From NCBI GenBank assembly GCA_018242685.1, contig JAFEBM010000008.1, positions 1 through 64,000 on the forward strand: DNA of 64,000 nucleotides. Direction: 5' to 3'. The position numbers were made by a program, and so were the translations under genes. The notes beneath the pieces were generated by a model. The model was not told where the DNA came from. It was given only the letters and a program-made list of their open reading frames with translations, and ran no database searches. This stretch comes from Nitrospira sp. (GTDB lineage Bacteria; Nitrospirota; Nitrospiria; Nitrospirales; Nitrospiraceae). This document shows, piece by piece, positions 23,955 through 33,246 of the stretch. Each line of letters starts with the position of its first letter. The stretch's first letter is position 1.

Positions 23955-25235
23955 TCACTCACGCGCATGATCTGTTGATGGTATGTTTTGAGCGGCAGCA
24001 GGCCGCTCAAAAATCAACCTCGCTCCAGGCTTAAACGTAAGGTAGTACCAGACCCATTCCGACATGACTCGGAAGCGGTTCCGGAAACCGATCAAAAAGA
24101 AAATATGGACGACGCACCAGAGCAGCCAGGCAAAGAGTCCTGACGTATGGATCGAGCCGAACTGAGCCACGGCTTGTGCTCGGCCGATCGTGGCCAGCAT
24201 GCCACGGTCTGCATAGACAAAGAGCGGCCGTTTGTCCGGCGCGACGTCCCGATCGATGAGGTTGGCCACATACCGTCCCTGTTGCATTGCGACAGGCGCC
24301 ACTCCAGGCAACGGTTTCTCGTCGCGCCCCACGCAATGTGCTGCGTCACCGATGACGAAGATCCATCGATCGTCGGGAATCGTCAGATCTTGTCGGACCT
24401 TGATCCGGCCAAAGGAATCTTGTGGAGTTGAGAGAGTGTTCAAGAGGGGAGACGCTCGATTACCCGCCGCCCAGATGACGTTCGTCGAGGGGATCCATTC
24501 CTGTCCAACCCTCACACCGTCGACATGGACGTCACTCACTGGGCTTCTGAGTTTGATCATCACACCCATGCGAGTAAGCGCGGCGACGGCCTTTGCTGAA
24601 AGTTCGGCATCGAACGCGGGTAAAAGGCGAGGACCAGCCTCCACGAGAATGACCGAGAGGTCATCAAGACATAAGTGAGGAAAGTCCGGTCCCATAGCTT
24701 TTCTGCCGAGCTCGACCAGCGCACCGGCTAATTCAACCCCGGTCGGCCCTCCTCCGACAATGACAAACGTCAGTTGGGTAGGGACGCCGGTCGAGGTTCT
24801 CCGTCGTTCCGCGTCTTCAAATGCGAGCAACATCTTTTCTCGAAGCTGGACGGCATCGGTCATCGTCTTAAGTCCTGGCGCAGCCGACTCCCATTTGTCG
24901 TGTCCGAAATAGGCGTGACGCGAGCCTGGGGCAGCAATCAGGACATCGAAGGCAATCGGCAAACTATTCCGCAGACTGACCATCCGAGCCGCCCGATCAA
25001 TCGACACGACGTCATCCTTGATGATGCGGACGTTGCGCTGCGAACGAAAGAGTGTGCGCAGAGGCCAAGCGATATCACCGGGCGACAATGCGGCGGTGGC
25101 TACTTGGTAGAGCAGGGGTTGAAAGACGTGGTGGTTCGTGCGGTCGATGAGGGTGACGTCGGCATGGCGTAGGGATCGTGCAACTGTTAAACCTCCGAAC
25201 CCACCGCCGATAATGACGACATGCTTCCTGGTCAT
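23955..25235 (-). CDS. ndh: Type II NADH:quinone oxidoreductase (NDH-2)
   Basis: The 426-residue flavoprotein moves electrons from NADH to quinone without proton pumping. The FAD-binding Rossmann motif is 'VVIIGGGFGGLTVARSL' at the N-terminus. The NDH-2 quinone-site region is 'QPLLYQVATAALSP', the NADH-binding motif 'FVIVGGGPTGVELAGAL' (about 160), and the second FAD motif 'IFVIGDAAH'. The C-terminus has a hydrophobic membrane anchor ('LFAWLLWCVVHIFFLIGF') and ends with 'YYLTFKPGARL', as in other NDH-2 proteins. A close paralogue lies 406 bp upstream but is frameshifted, so this is the intact copy. Confidence 0.92.
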   Translation of the reverse strand: MTRKHVVIIGGGFGGLTVARSLRHADVTLIDRTNHHVFQPLLYQVATAALSPGDIAWPLRTLFRSQRNVRIIKDDVVSIDRAARMVSLRNSLPIAFDVLIAAPGSRHAYFGHDKWESAAPGLKTMTDAVQLREKMLLAFEDAERRRTSTGVPTQLTFVIVGGGPTGVELAGALVELGRKAMGPDFPHLCLDDLSVILVEAGPRLLPAFDAELSAKAVAALTRMGVMIKLRSPVSDVHVDGVRVGQEWIPSTNVIWAAGNRASPLLNTLSTPQDSFGRIKVRQDLTIPDDRWIFVIGDAAHCVGRDEKPLPGVAPVAMQQGRYVANLIDRDVAPDKRPLFVYADRGMLATIGRAQAVAQFGSIHTSGLFAWLLWCVVHIFFLIGFRNRFRVMSEWVWYYLTFKPGARLIFERPAAAQNIPSTDHARE

Positions 25236-25641
25236 TTCATTCTGCCATGCTTTGCCAAGGTATGATCTTGGCGGCTTGTTGAGTGAACATCTACCTTCCT
25301 CTCGCTGACGTCTCGCGGTGTAGCATTCCCCCAGCCTCTAGCGTTGTCGGCCTTCGAGTATGAGTCGTTTCGTGTTGTCTCGACTCGATGCGCGTGATTG
25401 AGCGATGAATGGGGATCGTAAAGCCGGTTGTCGAAACTTACGGCGACGAGATCCTCAGCTTCCAACCATACCGTGCACTGTATCGTGCTTGCCTATGATA
25501 GGGAAGTCCCACGAGAGCCACAATCCATCTGCATTGGGCTAGGATCGGAGACGATGTTACTGGAAGGAGACGGGAGCTACTTCCAATGGATCATTGAAGA
25601 CTGAATAGATGAAGGGCGAGCTGGTTTAGGGATCTCCGATG
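25236..25641. other. Intergenic stretch between the two ndh copies
   Basis: No supported gene. A weak minus-strand frame at 25232-25465 has no family-like features and no ribosome binding site. The region presumably carries the promoter of the downstream ndh copy. No repeat or terminator was recognised. Confidence 0.5.
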
Positions 25642-26960
25642 TTACGCCGCACGACGTGACGGCGGGCGATTCTCAACAGCGGTATCGCCTACATGACCTT
25701 TGGTCGGCATCTGGTACTGACCAGAAGGTTGTTCACAGAGCAATCTCGCGCCCGGCTTGAAGGTGAGGTAGTACCACGTCCATTCCGACATCACACGTAC
25801 GCGGTTCCTGAGACCGATAAGGAAGAAGATGTGAACAATACACCAAAGTGCCCAGGCCAAGATGCCGGACGCGTGGATCGGGCCGATCTGAGCGACAGCC
25901 TGAGCACGGCCAATCGTGGCCAGCATGCCACGGTCTGTATAGGTAAACGATGGACGCTGGTCCTGACCTCGGTCCTGATTGATCAGATCGGCAACATACT
26001 GTCCTTCTCGCATGGCAACCGGAGCGATGCCTGGTAAGGGTGTGCCATCGCGGCCAAGACAATGGGCGGCGTCACCGATGACGAAGATCCAGGGCTCATT
26101 GGGGATCGTCAGGTCCGGTTGGACTTTGACCCGGCCGCACGAATCCTGCGGAACTGCCAAGGTGTTGAGCAGGGGCGACGCCTTGTTACCAGCCGCCCAG
26201 ATCACATTGGTAGAGGGAACCCATTCGTTGCCGACCATGACCCCATCGGGACGGACTGCAGTCACCGGTGATTAAGTTTGACTGTCACGCCCATACGCTC
26301 GAGCACCGTCAGCGCCTTTGCCGACAGCTTCGCATCAAATCCTGACAGGATGCGCGGGCCGACCTCGACGAGAATGATCGAGAGATCTTTCAAGCGCAAG
26401 TGAGGATAGTCCGGCCCCATAGCCTTTTTCCCGATTTCGAGAAGCGAACCGGCTAACTCGACTCCCGTGGGACCTCCTCCAACAATGACAAAGGTGAGGC
26501 GATTTTGCGCACCAGTCTCGGCCCGTTGCCGTTCCGCCACCTCAAATGCGAGCAACATTCGCTCGCGCAAATGGACCGCGTCAGCCATGGTTTTGAGTCC
26601 CGGGGCCAGAGGCTCCCACTCATCGTGCCCGAAATAAGCATGGCGTGAACCTGGCGCGAGGATCAAGGCATCAAAGGAAATGGGAGCGCTATCTCGAAGT
26701 TGGACTACCCGAGCGGTTCGATTGATTGCCACCACGTCATCCATCACCACACGAACATTGGACTGTGAACGGAAGAGTGTGCGTAACGGCCAGGCAATGT
26801 CGCTCGGAGACAACGCGGCGGTTGCGACTTGGTAGAGGAAGGGTTGGAAGACATGGTGATTCGTGCGGTCGATCAGGATGACCTCGGCATCGCGCAGGAA
26901 GCGCGCCGCTGTCATGCCTCCAAACCCGCCCCCGATGATGACAACGCGTTTTCGAGTCAT
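25642..26960 (-). pseudogene. ndh: Second NDH-2 gene, split by a one-base deletion
   Basis: Two adjacent frames together encode a full NDH-2 paralogue of the preceding gene. The N-terminal part (26262-26960, 232 residues) has 'VVIIGGGFGGMTAARFL', 'QPFLYQVATAALSP' and 'FVIVGGGPTGVELAG'. It breaks off at 'MGVTVKLNHR' and a TGA. The C-terminal part (25642-26265, 207 residues) resumes with 'VTAVRPDGVMVGNEW', 'IFVIGDAAHCLGRDG' and the membrane anchor. The paralogue reads 'KLRSPVSDVHVDG' at this place, so one base is missing in 'aatcaccggtg' near 26270. The stop and an in-frame GTG overlap as GTGA, so reinitiation could yield two polypeptides, but the domains would be cut within the NADH-binding half. 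A sequencing error is possible because no other lesion is seen. Confidence 0.8.
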
Positions 26961-26982
26961 GGGCTTGAATCAGGAGGCACGG

Positions 26983-27090
26983 CTACTTACGAAAGCGAAC
27001 AGGCTTAACCGCTGGAATGAAACGTCCGCGGTGGCCGGCTGCACAACCTGCTAAGGTCATCGTGATCAAGGCCAATAGAAGCAGTTCCAC
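26983..27090 (-). CDS. Tiny lipoprotein (35 residues)
   Basis: A GTG start at 27090 is preceded by GGAGGTGAG with good spacing. The product begins 'MELLLLALITMTLAGCAAG', a signal peptide ending in the lipobox LAGC, followed by a short basic tail 'HRGRFIPAVKPVRFRK'. It ends 22 bp before the start of the frameshifted ndh gene and is probably cotranscribed with it. Coding is supported by the combination of strong ribosome binding site and lipobox. Function is unknown. Confidence 0.6.
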   Translation of the reverse strand: MELLLLALITMTLAGCAAGHRGRFIPAVKPVRFRK

Positions 27091-27370
27091 GTCTCACCTC
27101 CTGAAAATTGTTCAATGCAATAAGTGGTTAAGGAAGGATACGTTCGAAAACAAGCTACGTGCTAAGGCGAAGAGTGTCAAAGATTTCCTACAAACCCGCT
27201 TGAGCACTCTTTCTCTAAGAGTCGGCAGGCCCGGGTGTTTCCTTGAGTCCATCGGCGACGATCATCCCATACCGCAGGCGGCGGTAATTGGTGCTGCTAC
27301 ACTTACCTCATTACATAAGACTTTCATGCGTTGGTTTCACCACGCGGAGAGAGCAAAAGGAGCACACCTC

Positions 27371-28117
27371 ATGACCGTCACATCCCGGCACTTTATACAG
27401 ATGATCATTTCTGTCTGTTTCGTCGCTTCCTTTTTCACGATTACGGCCTGTTCCGGCAGTTACTATTCGCCCAATGTAAACGGGGAGAAGAAGATCTACC
27501 GCGTTGATGAACATGGCGCCAAGACGCTGGTATATGAAACCAACCAGAACGGCGACACCACCATCAATGACGTCGACGATCCCATGGCAAAGCGGCAGGC
27601 GGCCACGCAAAGGATCGCAGAACAGCTCAGTGCGAAAAAGACGGAACCTCTTGAACAGAAAAGTCCTGGGCTGAAACGGCAGTCGAACGATCCCATTTAT
27701 GTCAGTCTCGCGCCACCGGTGTTGGATCCGCAAATGGAGAAGGCGGAGAGAACAAAGGGTGCGGTGGCCGAACAGATCCGGAGCGAATTTGCTGCGGATC
27801 CCATCATTAGGCTCATCGAGGAGAATCCGAGCCAGTCAGGTTTGATGAAGTCGCATCTTCCGGCGAGCGCCGATGTCGAAGTGTCGCCGAAGGTCTCGCT
27901 GAAGGAAGCCTACGGAATTGATCGAAAGACGGGAAAGCCCAGTAAGACGTTGGCGGTGGTGTTTGAAGCAACCATCACCTCACAGGTCCCACCCGCCACG
28001 TACAACGTGTCGGAGTCTGGTCATGCTTTGCGGACTTTGGAGGTTTCCAAGCGCTTCACCACGCAGGTCAAACAGGTCATCCGAGAAAAAATCGGTCCCA
28101 CCATTCCTGCCCACTGA
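27371..28117 (+). CDS. Lipoprotein of unknown function
   Basis: ATG 27371 follows AAAAGGAG by eight bases; the frame is open from 27017 but the upstream part lacks a signal. The 248-residue product has a hydrophobic signal and lipobox 'TITAC', so it is probably anchored to a membrane. The mature part has 'KKIYRVDEHGAKTLVYE', a charged linker rich in Lys/Gln, and a C-terminal 'SKTLAVVFEATITSQVPPATYNV' segment with beta character. No family was recognised. The 280 bp between the divergent tiny lipoprotein gene and this start should contain both promoters. Confidence 0.7.
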   Translation: MTVTSRHFIQMIISVCFVASFFTITACSGSYYSPNVNGEKKIYRVDEHGAKTLVYETNQNGDTTINDVDDPMAKRQAATQRIAEQLSAKKTEPLEQKSPGLKRQSNDPIYVSLAPPVLDPQMEKAERTKGAVAEQIRSEFAADPIIRLIEENPSQSGLMKSHLPASADVEVSPKVSLKEAYGIDRKTGKPSKTLAVVFEATITSQVPPATYNVSESGHALRTLEVSKRFTTQVKQVIREKIGPTIPAH

Positions 28118-28228
28118 ACCGATAGCTACGCGTGCCGCAAACGAAGGCGTATCGATTCAGGCGCCATATCCTGTGAGACTCATCAATCATCCATGTCATA
28201 ATGCCGACCACCTCAGAGTGAAGACTCG

Positions 28229-28801
28229 ATGGGAAAGATACGATCGACTGACTCTCGAATCACGATCACGGATACATCGCAGGGGCTACGCATCGTCCTG
28301 CCTTGTCGACGCAGTTGGTTCGTGATGTGCTTTTTAGGATTTTGGATTTGTGGGTGGGCAGTGGCTGAAATCATGGTCGCCATTCAGTTTGTGAACGGCG
28401 ATGCCCCGCCTGAGGGAGAACTTTTTATGGTGACATGGTTCGGAGTCTGGACGGTGAGCGGGATGTTGGCCGTCTACGCATGGTTGTGGCAGGTGCTGGG
28501 CAAGGAAATTATCACTGTGCAAGGACAGACGCTCAAAGCCCGACGCGACATCGGAGGATTCGGATTCGACAAGGAGTACGCTCTCGTCCAGATGCGAGAT
28601 TTGCGCGTTGGGCCGGTCGGATTTAATCCGATGGATTTCTCGTCCAGCCTCCAATTATGGGGAATAGGCGGTGGGGTGATCGCTTTTGATTATGGCGCAA
28701 AAACTCATCGATTCGGCGCGGGCCTTGACGAAGTCGAAGCCAAACTAGCAGTGACGGCCATCAAGAAGCGCTCCCGCATTCAGGAGAGTGCGACGATTTA
28801 G
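28229..28801 (+). CDS. Two-helix membrane protein of unknown function
   Basis: A 190-residue protein with two predicted transmembrane helices (about 30-55 'WFVMCFLGFWICGWAVAEI' and 68-90 'WFGVWTVSGMLAVYAWLW'). A soluble C-terminal half follows whose strands ('EIITVQGQTLKARRDI', 'LQLWGIGGGVIAFDYGAKTH') resemble a PH-like membrane-associated fold. No catalytic motif. It is transcribed in the same direction as the lipoprotein before it, 111 bp apart. Confidence 0.65.
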   Translation: MGKIRSTDSRITITDTSQGLRIVLPCRRSWFVMCFLGFWICGWAVAEIMVAIQFVNGDAPPEGELFMVTWFGVWTVSGMLAVYAWLWQVLGKEIITVQGQTLKARRDIGGFGFDKEYALVQMRDLRVGPVGFNPMDFSSSLQLWGIGGGVIAFDYGAKTHRFGAGLDEVEAKLAVTAIKKRSRIQESATI

Positions 28802-28962
28802 CTATTCATGTTTAGCCCACCGCGCCGGGTAACGCTGCTGTAGTTCTCTGTCGTGGTAGCGCAGGACCATGCCCTGATCGCATTCGCTCGCATTGCTACG
28901 TTTTCCCATCCGATGCTAGACTCTTCCACCGTGGTTCCTTCCCTAATCGCTCCAACTGCCGA

Positions 28963-31371
28963 GTGAGTACGATGCCGCCTCCCGAAGGACAGCCTATGCC
29001 GGCACAGGGTCAACTAGGTGAAGAACTGTCTGAGACCGGGGCAATTCTTCGCCGAATTCTCGAGGGGGTGGAAGCCAATGTCGGTGAACAATTCTTTCCC
29101 TCGCTCGTGCAACAACTCGCGACCTCACTCGGTGTGGACTACGCCTACATTTCCGAGCTTAGTGACGACGGTCGTCGGTTTCGTTCGAAAGCGGCATGGG
29201 GGAAGGGACGTCCGCTCCCGCCCTTTGATATGCCGGTGGAAGGTCCTTGCGAAACGGTGCTGACCAGAAAGTACGTGCATCATCCGGATCACCTGCGCGC
29301 GCTCTATCCCCATGTACCACTCATTCAGGATACCGGAGTCGAAAGTTACTGCGGTGTGCCGATTGTTGATTCCAGCGACCGCGTTCTGGGGCATCTAGCC
29401 ATCCTGGATTCCAAACCGATGCCGGAGCCTATGCGCGCGACCTCGCTCCTTGGGGTCTTTGCCATGCGTGCGGCGGCGGAGTTCGACCGTCTCCGGTTTG
29501 AGCGTGCCTTACGCAAGAGCGACCTGACCTTACGCAAGATCGACGAAGGAACGGCTGCAGCCACAGGAGCGGCCTTCTTCCCGTCCCTCGTTCAAAGCCT
29601 GGCGGAGGCGCTGCAAAGCAAGTATGCATTCGTTTCTAAATTCGTCGAGGGTAACCGAATGCGGGTTCGGACCTTGGCCTTTTGGAAGGGTGACGGGTTT
29701 CTCGACAGTTTTGAATACGATCTTCTCCATACGCCCTGTGAACGCGTGCTGGGTGGTGAAGTGTGCCTGTTTCCCGAGAACGTGCAGGATTTGTTTCCCG
29801 AGCATCGGGAGGATCTCGCTCAGTTAGGTGTCGAAAGTTATCTGGCGATTCCGGTGTCCGACCATTCCGGCGCCGTGATGGGGCATCTGGCCGTCATGGA
29901 TACCAAGCCGATGCACGACGATCCGCGTGTGCTGTCCGTCTTCAAGATCTTTGGGGTGCGGGCCGGCGCCGAATTGGAGCGCGAGCGGATGGATGCACGG
30001 CTGAAGGAAAATGAGGAGCGGCTGCGCGATCTGTTTGACGAAGCGCCGATCGCCTATGTGAACGAAGGACTGGATTCCAAATTCATCCGTGCCAACAAGA
30101 CTGCGCTCAACACTCTGGGTATCACGCCGGAGCAGGTGGAGGGGACCTACGGAAAGACATTCATTCCCGATTCAGAGGAAGCACAACGCCGCCTGAAAGA
30201 AGCGTTCGATTCGATCGGTAAAGGCATCGACACGAAAGGGGTCGTGCTCGAGCTTCGGCGGAAAGACAACGGGAAGCCTCTCTGGATCAGGTGGTGGTCA
30301 CGACCAGACCCCACCGGGACCTATACTCGCACGATGTTCATCGACATCACTGAGCAAGTGTTGATGGAGCAGGAGAAGGCCCGACTGGAAGCTCAGAATG
30401 TCTACCTGCAAGAGGAAATCAAAGGCAATCACAATTTTGACGAGCTGATCGGTTCATCTACCTCGCTCAAAACGATCTTGAAACACGTTGAGCGTGTGGC
30501 GCCGACTGATTCCACCGTGCTTATTACCGGCGAAACCGGAACCGGCAAGGAACTGATCGCGCGCGCGATTCACAATCTGAGTCCACGCAAAAACAAGCCG
30601 CTGGTCAAAGTCAATTGCGCGGCCATTCCGACCGGCCTCATCGAAAGCGAACTCTTCGGTCACGAAAAGGGCGCCTTCACCGGCGCGCTGGCAAGAAAGA
30701 TGGGCCGCTTTGAAGTGGCGGACAAGGGCACGATCTTCCTCGACGAAATCGGTGAGCTGCCGCTGGATCTGCAATCTAAGCTCCTCCGTGTCTTGCAGGA
30801 AGATGAGTTCGAACGGGTCGGTGGGACACAGACGTTCAAGGTGAACGTGCGGCTCATTGCCGCCACGAGTCGCAATCTTGAACAGCTTTCGAAATCCGGG
30901 CAATACCGGCCCGACCTCTTTTATCGTCTACATGTGTTCCCGATTCATCTCCCTGCCTTGCGTGAACGGGAGGGTGATATTCCGGTGCTGGCGCAGTATT
31001 TTGTGCGGAAACTTGCGGCGAATTGCGGGAAGAAGATCGATCGGATTCCCGAACGAATGATGACGGCCCTGCAGCGATATTCGTGGCCGGGGAACATTCG
31101 CGAGCTGGAGCACGTCATCGAACGGGCGGTGATTTTGAGCGAAGAACAGGAATTGGAACCGATCGATTGGCTGTCGCCCGCAAGCAGCAAGGGCTCCGGA
31201 AACGAGAAGACCCTGACGCTCGAAGAAGTGGAACGGCAGCACATCCGTGATGTCTTGGAACAGACCAACTGGCGTGTCAGCGGTCCCACCGGTGCTGCAT
31301 CCGTCCTGGGACTCAAACCGACGACGCTCGAAGCCCGTATGAAAAAGCTAGGGATCGCACGACCGGCATAA
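28963..31371 (+). CDS. Sigma-54-dependent activator with GAF-GAF-PAS sensor region
   Basis: The 802-residue protein starts at GTG 28963 or ATG 28972; no clear ribosome binding site decides. Two tandem GAF domains (about 27-165 and 190-345) share 'GTGAAFFPSLVQ.LA' and 'GVESY.G.P' motifs, followed by a PAS domain (about 350-465). The AAA+ domain has Walker A GETGTGKE (523), the sigma-54 contact loop GAFTGA (570-575) and 'TIFLDEIGELPLDLQSKLLRVL'. The C-terminus is a Fis-type helix-turn-helix (about 755-800). No receiver domain is present, so the signal is probably a small ligand or redox cue sensed by GAF or PAS. A sigma-54 promoter with two upstream palindromes lies 1.6 kb downstream, before the STAS-ECF operon, and is a likely target. 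Confidence 0.9.
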   Translation: MSTMPPPEGQPMPAQGQLGEELSETGAILRRILEGVEANVGEQFFPSLVQQLATSLGVDYAYISELSDDGRRFRSKAAWGKGRPLPPFDMPVEGPCETVLTRKYVHHPDHLRALYPHVPLIQDTGVESYCGVPIVDSSDRVLGHLAILDSKPMPEPMRATSLLGVFAMRAAAEFDRLRFERALRKSDLTLRKIDEGTAAATGAAFFPSLVQSLAEALQSKYAFVSKFVEGNRMRVRTLAFWKGDGFLDSFEYDLLHTPCERVLGGEVCLFPENVQDLFPEHREDLAQLGVESYLAIPVSDHSGAVMGHLAVMDTKPMHDDPRVLSVFKIFGVRAGAELERERMDARLKENEERLRDLFDEAPIAYVNEGLDSKFIRANKTALNTLGITPEQVEGTYGKTFIPDSEEAQRRLKEAFDSIGKGIDTKGVVLELRRKDNGKPLWIRWWSRPDPTGTYTRTMFIDITEQVLMEQEKARLEAQNVYLQEEIKGNHNFDELIGSSTSLKTILKHVERVAPTDSTVLITGETGTGKELIARAIHNLSPRKNKPLVKVNCAAIPTGLIESELFGHEKGAFTGALARKMGRFEVADKGTIFLDEIGELPLDLQSKLLRVLQEDEFERVGGTQTFKVNVRLIAATSRNLEQLSKSGQYRPDLFYRLHVFPIHLPALREREGDIPVLAQYFVRKLAANCGKKIDRIPERMMTALQRYSWPGNIRELEHVIERAVILSEEQELEPIDWLSPASSKGSGNEKTLTLEEVERQHIRDVLEQTNWRVSGPTGAASVLGLKPTTLEARMKKLGIARPA

Positions 31372-31410
31372 TTGAAAACGCGACGACTCTTCTTGACGAA
31401 CACAGAACAC

Positions 31411-32751
31411 ATGTCGATTCCGCATCTCCTTCGCCTCATTGTTTTTCATTTTCTTTCAGCAGTCCTGCTGACGTCGATCTGCACAGCAACCGTTGTCCAC
31501 GCACAGGTCCAGTGTTGGGCGCCGCGTCAGCACGAGGGGGCCGTAACTGACAAGCGATGGGCGCGTCACCTCAAGGTCATGAGCGCCGCAGAAGCCGTTG
31601 TCAAACAGTCGCAGGAGTTTCTGCATCCACCGGTCCCCGTTCGCATGCGGGCCACCATGGCGACGAGCCGTTCTGATTCGATGGACTCGCGGTTGATCAT
31701 ACGCGCCTACCCAGAGCAGACTTCGGTCGGCATCGGGATTTGGAAAGGAGAATGTGGGATTATTCCTCAGGCGGACCGTGTGGCCGGATCGGTCGGCAGG
31801 GTCAATATCTTTTTCAACCACCTCTCGAAGGACATGTTCATGGGCCAGGACGAGATTCCGAAGCTGACCGGTACGATAGATGGTTATCCCGAGTACAACG
31901 GATGGGTTGTGATTTCGAAGAATGAGCGCCTGCCATGGATTCCTCAAACCCTCGGCGATCGGCTCGCTCGCGTGGGTGCCGCCCGTGAAAAGGCCTTGGC
32001 TGATTGGCGCAATGCCGAGGCATCACGCAAAGTTCCCGATCGGGATAGGATCGACCGGACTGCGGCATTGCTGAGAACGACCGATCCAGCCGGGGCCGAT
32101 CAGTATGTGGAGAACATGAGACGGCTTACTGCAGATATTCAAGCGGCACAAGCCAAAGATGCGGCGCGAGAGGCCCACCTCACAAAGCTGCTCAACGAGT
32201 ACCGCGCCTATCGAGCGCCGTTTACGGCTCAGCAACTTGCGATGCCGGCGGTGTGGGTTGATACCGATGGCGCCGCCCGCAAGGCGATGGAGGCTCAGAT
32301 CGATGAGCTGCAAGAACTCAGCGTAGATGAACAAGGGAGAGTGGGCGAAATACGGGAGCAAAGTCGTGAACTGGAGAGAGAGGCGTCGGTGAGCTATAAC
32401 GAAGCGGCAACGCTTCGCTTGCGCACCCAAGCCGCCGACTTGTTGCAGAACGCCGATCGAATTCGCAAGGACCATATGGAGCGTGCTGCGCTGGAGGGAG
32501 AAGCCTTGCAGGCGGCCTATGAATTGACCAACCTCAAACCGGGTCCGGCAGAACAGGCGCTTGCCTATAAGCTGGATCCAACCTTTCCGAACCGAAGTCA
32601 GTCGGGAAAGATCCAGGTGATTGCCGTATCAGTGTCAGCGCAGAGCGAGGGAGAGATTCTGCAACGCCCTGAACATGCAGCGCGCAAGGCCTGGCTTGAT
32701 CGAGTCAAACTCTCAATCGACTACGCAGCGCTGGCCGCGCTGTTGGACTAA
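31411..32751 (+). CDS. Exported helical protein of unknown function
   Basis: ATG 31411 is preferred over TTG 31372 because a signal peptide follows ('HLLRLIVFHFLSAVLLTSI...VVHAQ'). The 446-residue product has an N-terminal region with one Cys pair (near 'QCWAPRQ' and 'GECGIIPQ'), then from about 170 to 390 a long Ala/Arg/Glu-rich helical segment with coiled-coil character ('EKALADWRNAEASRKV', 'QAAQAKDAAREAHLTKLLNE'). No known domain. It follows the activator gene by 39 bp and may be cotranscribed with it, but no functional link can be inferred. Confidence 0.65.
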   Translation: MSIPHLLRLIVFHFLSAVLLTSICTATVVHAQVQCWAPRQHEGAVTDKRWARHLKVMSAAEAVVKQSQEFLHPPVPVRMRATMATSRSDSMDSRLIIRAYPEQTSVGIGIWKGECGIIPQADRVAGSVGRVNIFFNHLSKDMFMGQDEIPKLTGTIDGYPEYNGWVVISKNERLPWIPQTLGDRLARVGAAREKALADWRNAEASRKVPDRDRIDRTAALLRTTDPAGADQYVENMRRLTADIQAAQAKDAAREAHLTKLLNEYRAYRAPFTAQQLAMPAVWVDTDGAARKAMEAQIDELQELSVDEQGRVGEIREQSRELEREASVSYNEAATLRLRTQAADLLQNADRIRKDHMERAALEGEALQAAYELTNLKPGPAEQALAYKLDPTFPNRSQSGKIQVIAVSVSAQSEGEILQRPEHAARKAWLDRVKLSIDYAALAALLD

Positions 32752-32788
32752 CCCTTTCCGGTCCTCCTTCACCGTTCCCAGTAGATTT

Positions 32789-32824
32789 TCCCAACATGTT
32801 GGGACGGTTCCAATCTGTTGGGAA
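32789..32824 (+). promoter_or_regulatory. Two palindromes, candidate activator-binding sites (UAS)
   Basis: A perfect 16-bp palindrome TCCCAACATGTTGGGA lies at 32789-32804. An imperfect copy, TTCCAATCTGTTGGGAA, lies at 32808-32824. Their centres are about 19-20 bp apart, roughly two helical turns. They lie about 120-155 bp upstream of the start point predicted for the sigma-54 promoter at 32921, the usual distance for enhancer-binding-protein sites. The nearby GAF-GAF-PAS activator is the obvious candidate ligand. Confidence 0.6.
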
Positions 32825-32920
32825 TCGTCTTCTCTTCGCCGTTTCATCCTCTGTCACGATTATGTTGAACAATCTTAATAAATCCATAGCTTGCATCACA
32901 TGTATCGTCTCATTGCGCTG

Positions 32921-32936
32921 TGGCATTTCGATTGCT
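32921..32936 (+). promoter_or_regulatory. Predicted sigma-54 (-24/-12) promoter
   Basis: TGGCATTTCGATTGCT has the GG and GC elements separated by exactly ten bases and matches TGGCA...TTGCT of the sigma-54 consensus. Transcription would start near 32947, giving a leader of about 30 nt before the STAS gene at 32977. Confidence 0.65.
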
Positions 32937-32976
32937 CAGCAGATGGGCATAGGTGCAGGCAGGAGAAGATGCAGCG

Positions 32977-33246
32977 ATGTTGAAGATCACAAAAATACAG
33001 GAAAGCGAGCGTGAGGTCCTGCTCAAGTTGGAAGGCAAAATTGTGGAGCAATGGGCGGCCCTGCTTGATGGAGAATGCCGCGCCTATCTTCGGCGGCGCA
33101 AAGTCGTGTTCCTGGATTGCGCGCATGTTGATTACATCGATGGGCGGGGAGTCGAAGTTCTGAATGCGTTTCCCCATTCACACGTCACCTTAATGAGCAC
33201 TCCGGCCTTCATGACGGAGTTGCTCCAGCTTGGAGGCCGGTCATGA
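32977..33246 (+). CDS. STAS-domain protein (anti-sigma factor antagonist-like)
   Basis: Starting at ATG 32977 with AGGAGAAG upstream, the 89-residue protein has the STAS fold: 'VLLKLEGKIVEQWAALLDGECR', 'KVVFLDCAHVDYIDGRGVEVLNAF' and a C-terminal helix. The usual phosphorylated Ser after the central strand (D-S-S/T-G-x) appears as 'YIDGRG', so control by serine phosphorylation is unlikely. STAS proteins bind anti-sigma factors or kinases. Its stop codon overlaps the start of the ECF sigma gene (ATGA), indicating translational coupling and a joint role, although no anti-sigma gene is visible. Confidence 0.8.
   Translation: MLKITKIQESEREVLLKLEGKIVEQWAALLDGECRAYLRRRKVVFLDCAHVDYIDGRGVEVLNAFPHSHVTLMSTPAFMTELLQLGGRS

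Noticed and set aside
25232..25465. Minus-strand frame between the two ndh genes
   Set aside because: No ribosome binding site, a polar random-looking composition, and it overlaps the start of ndh.
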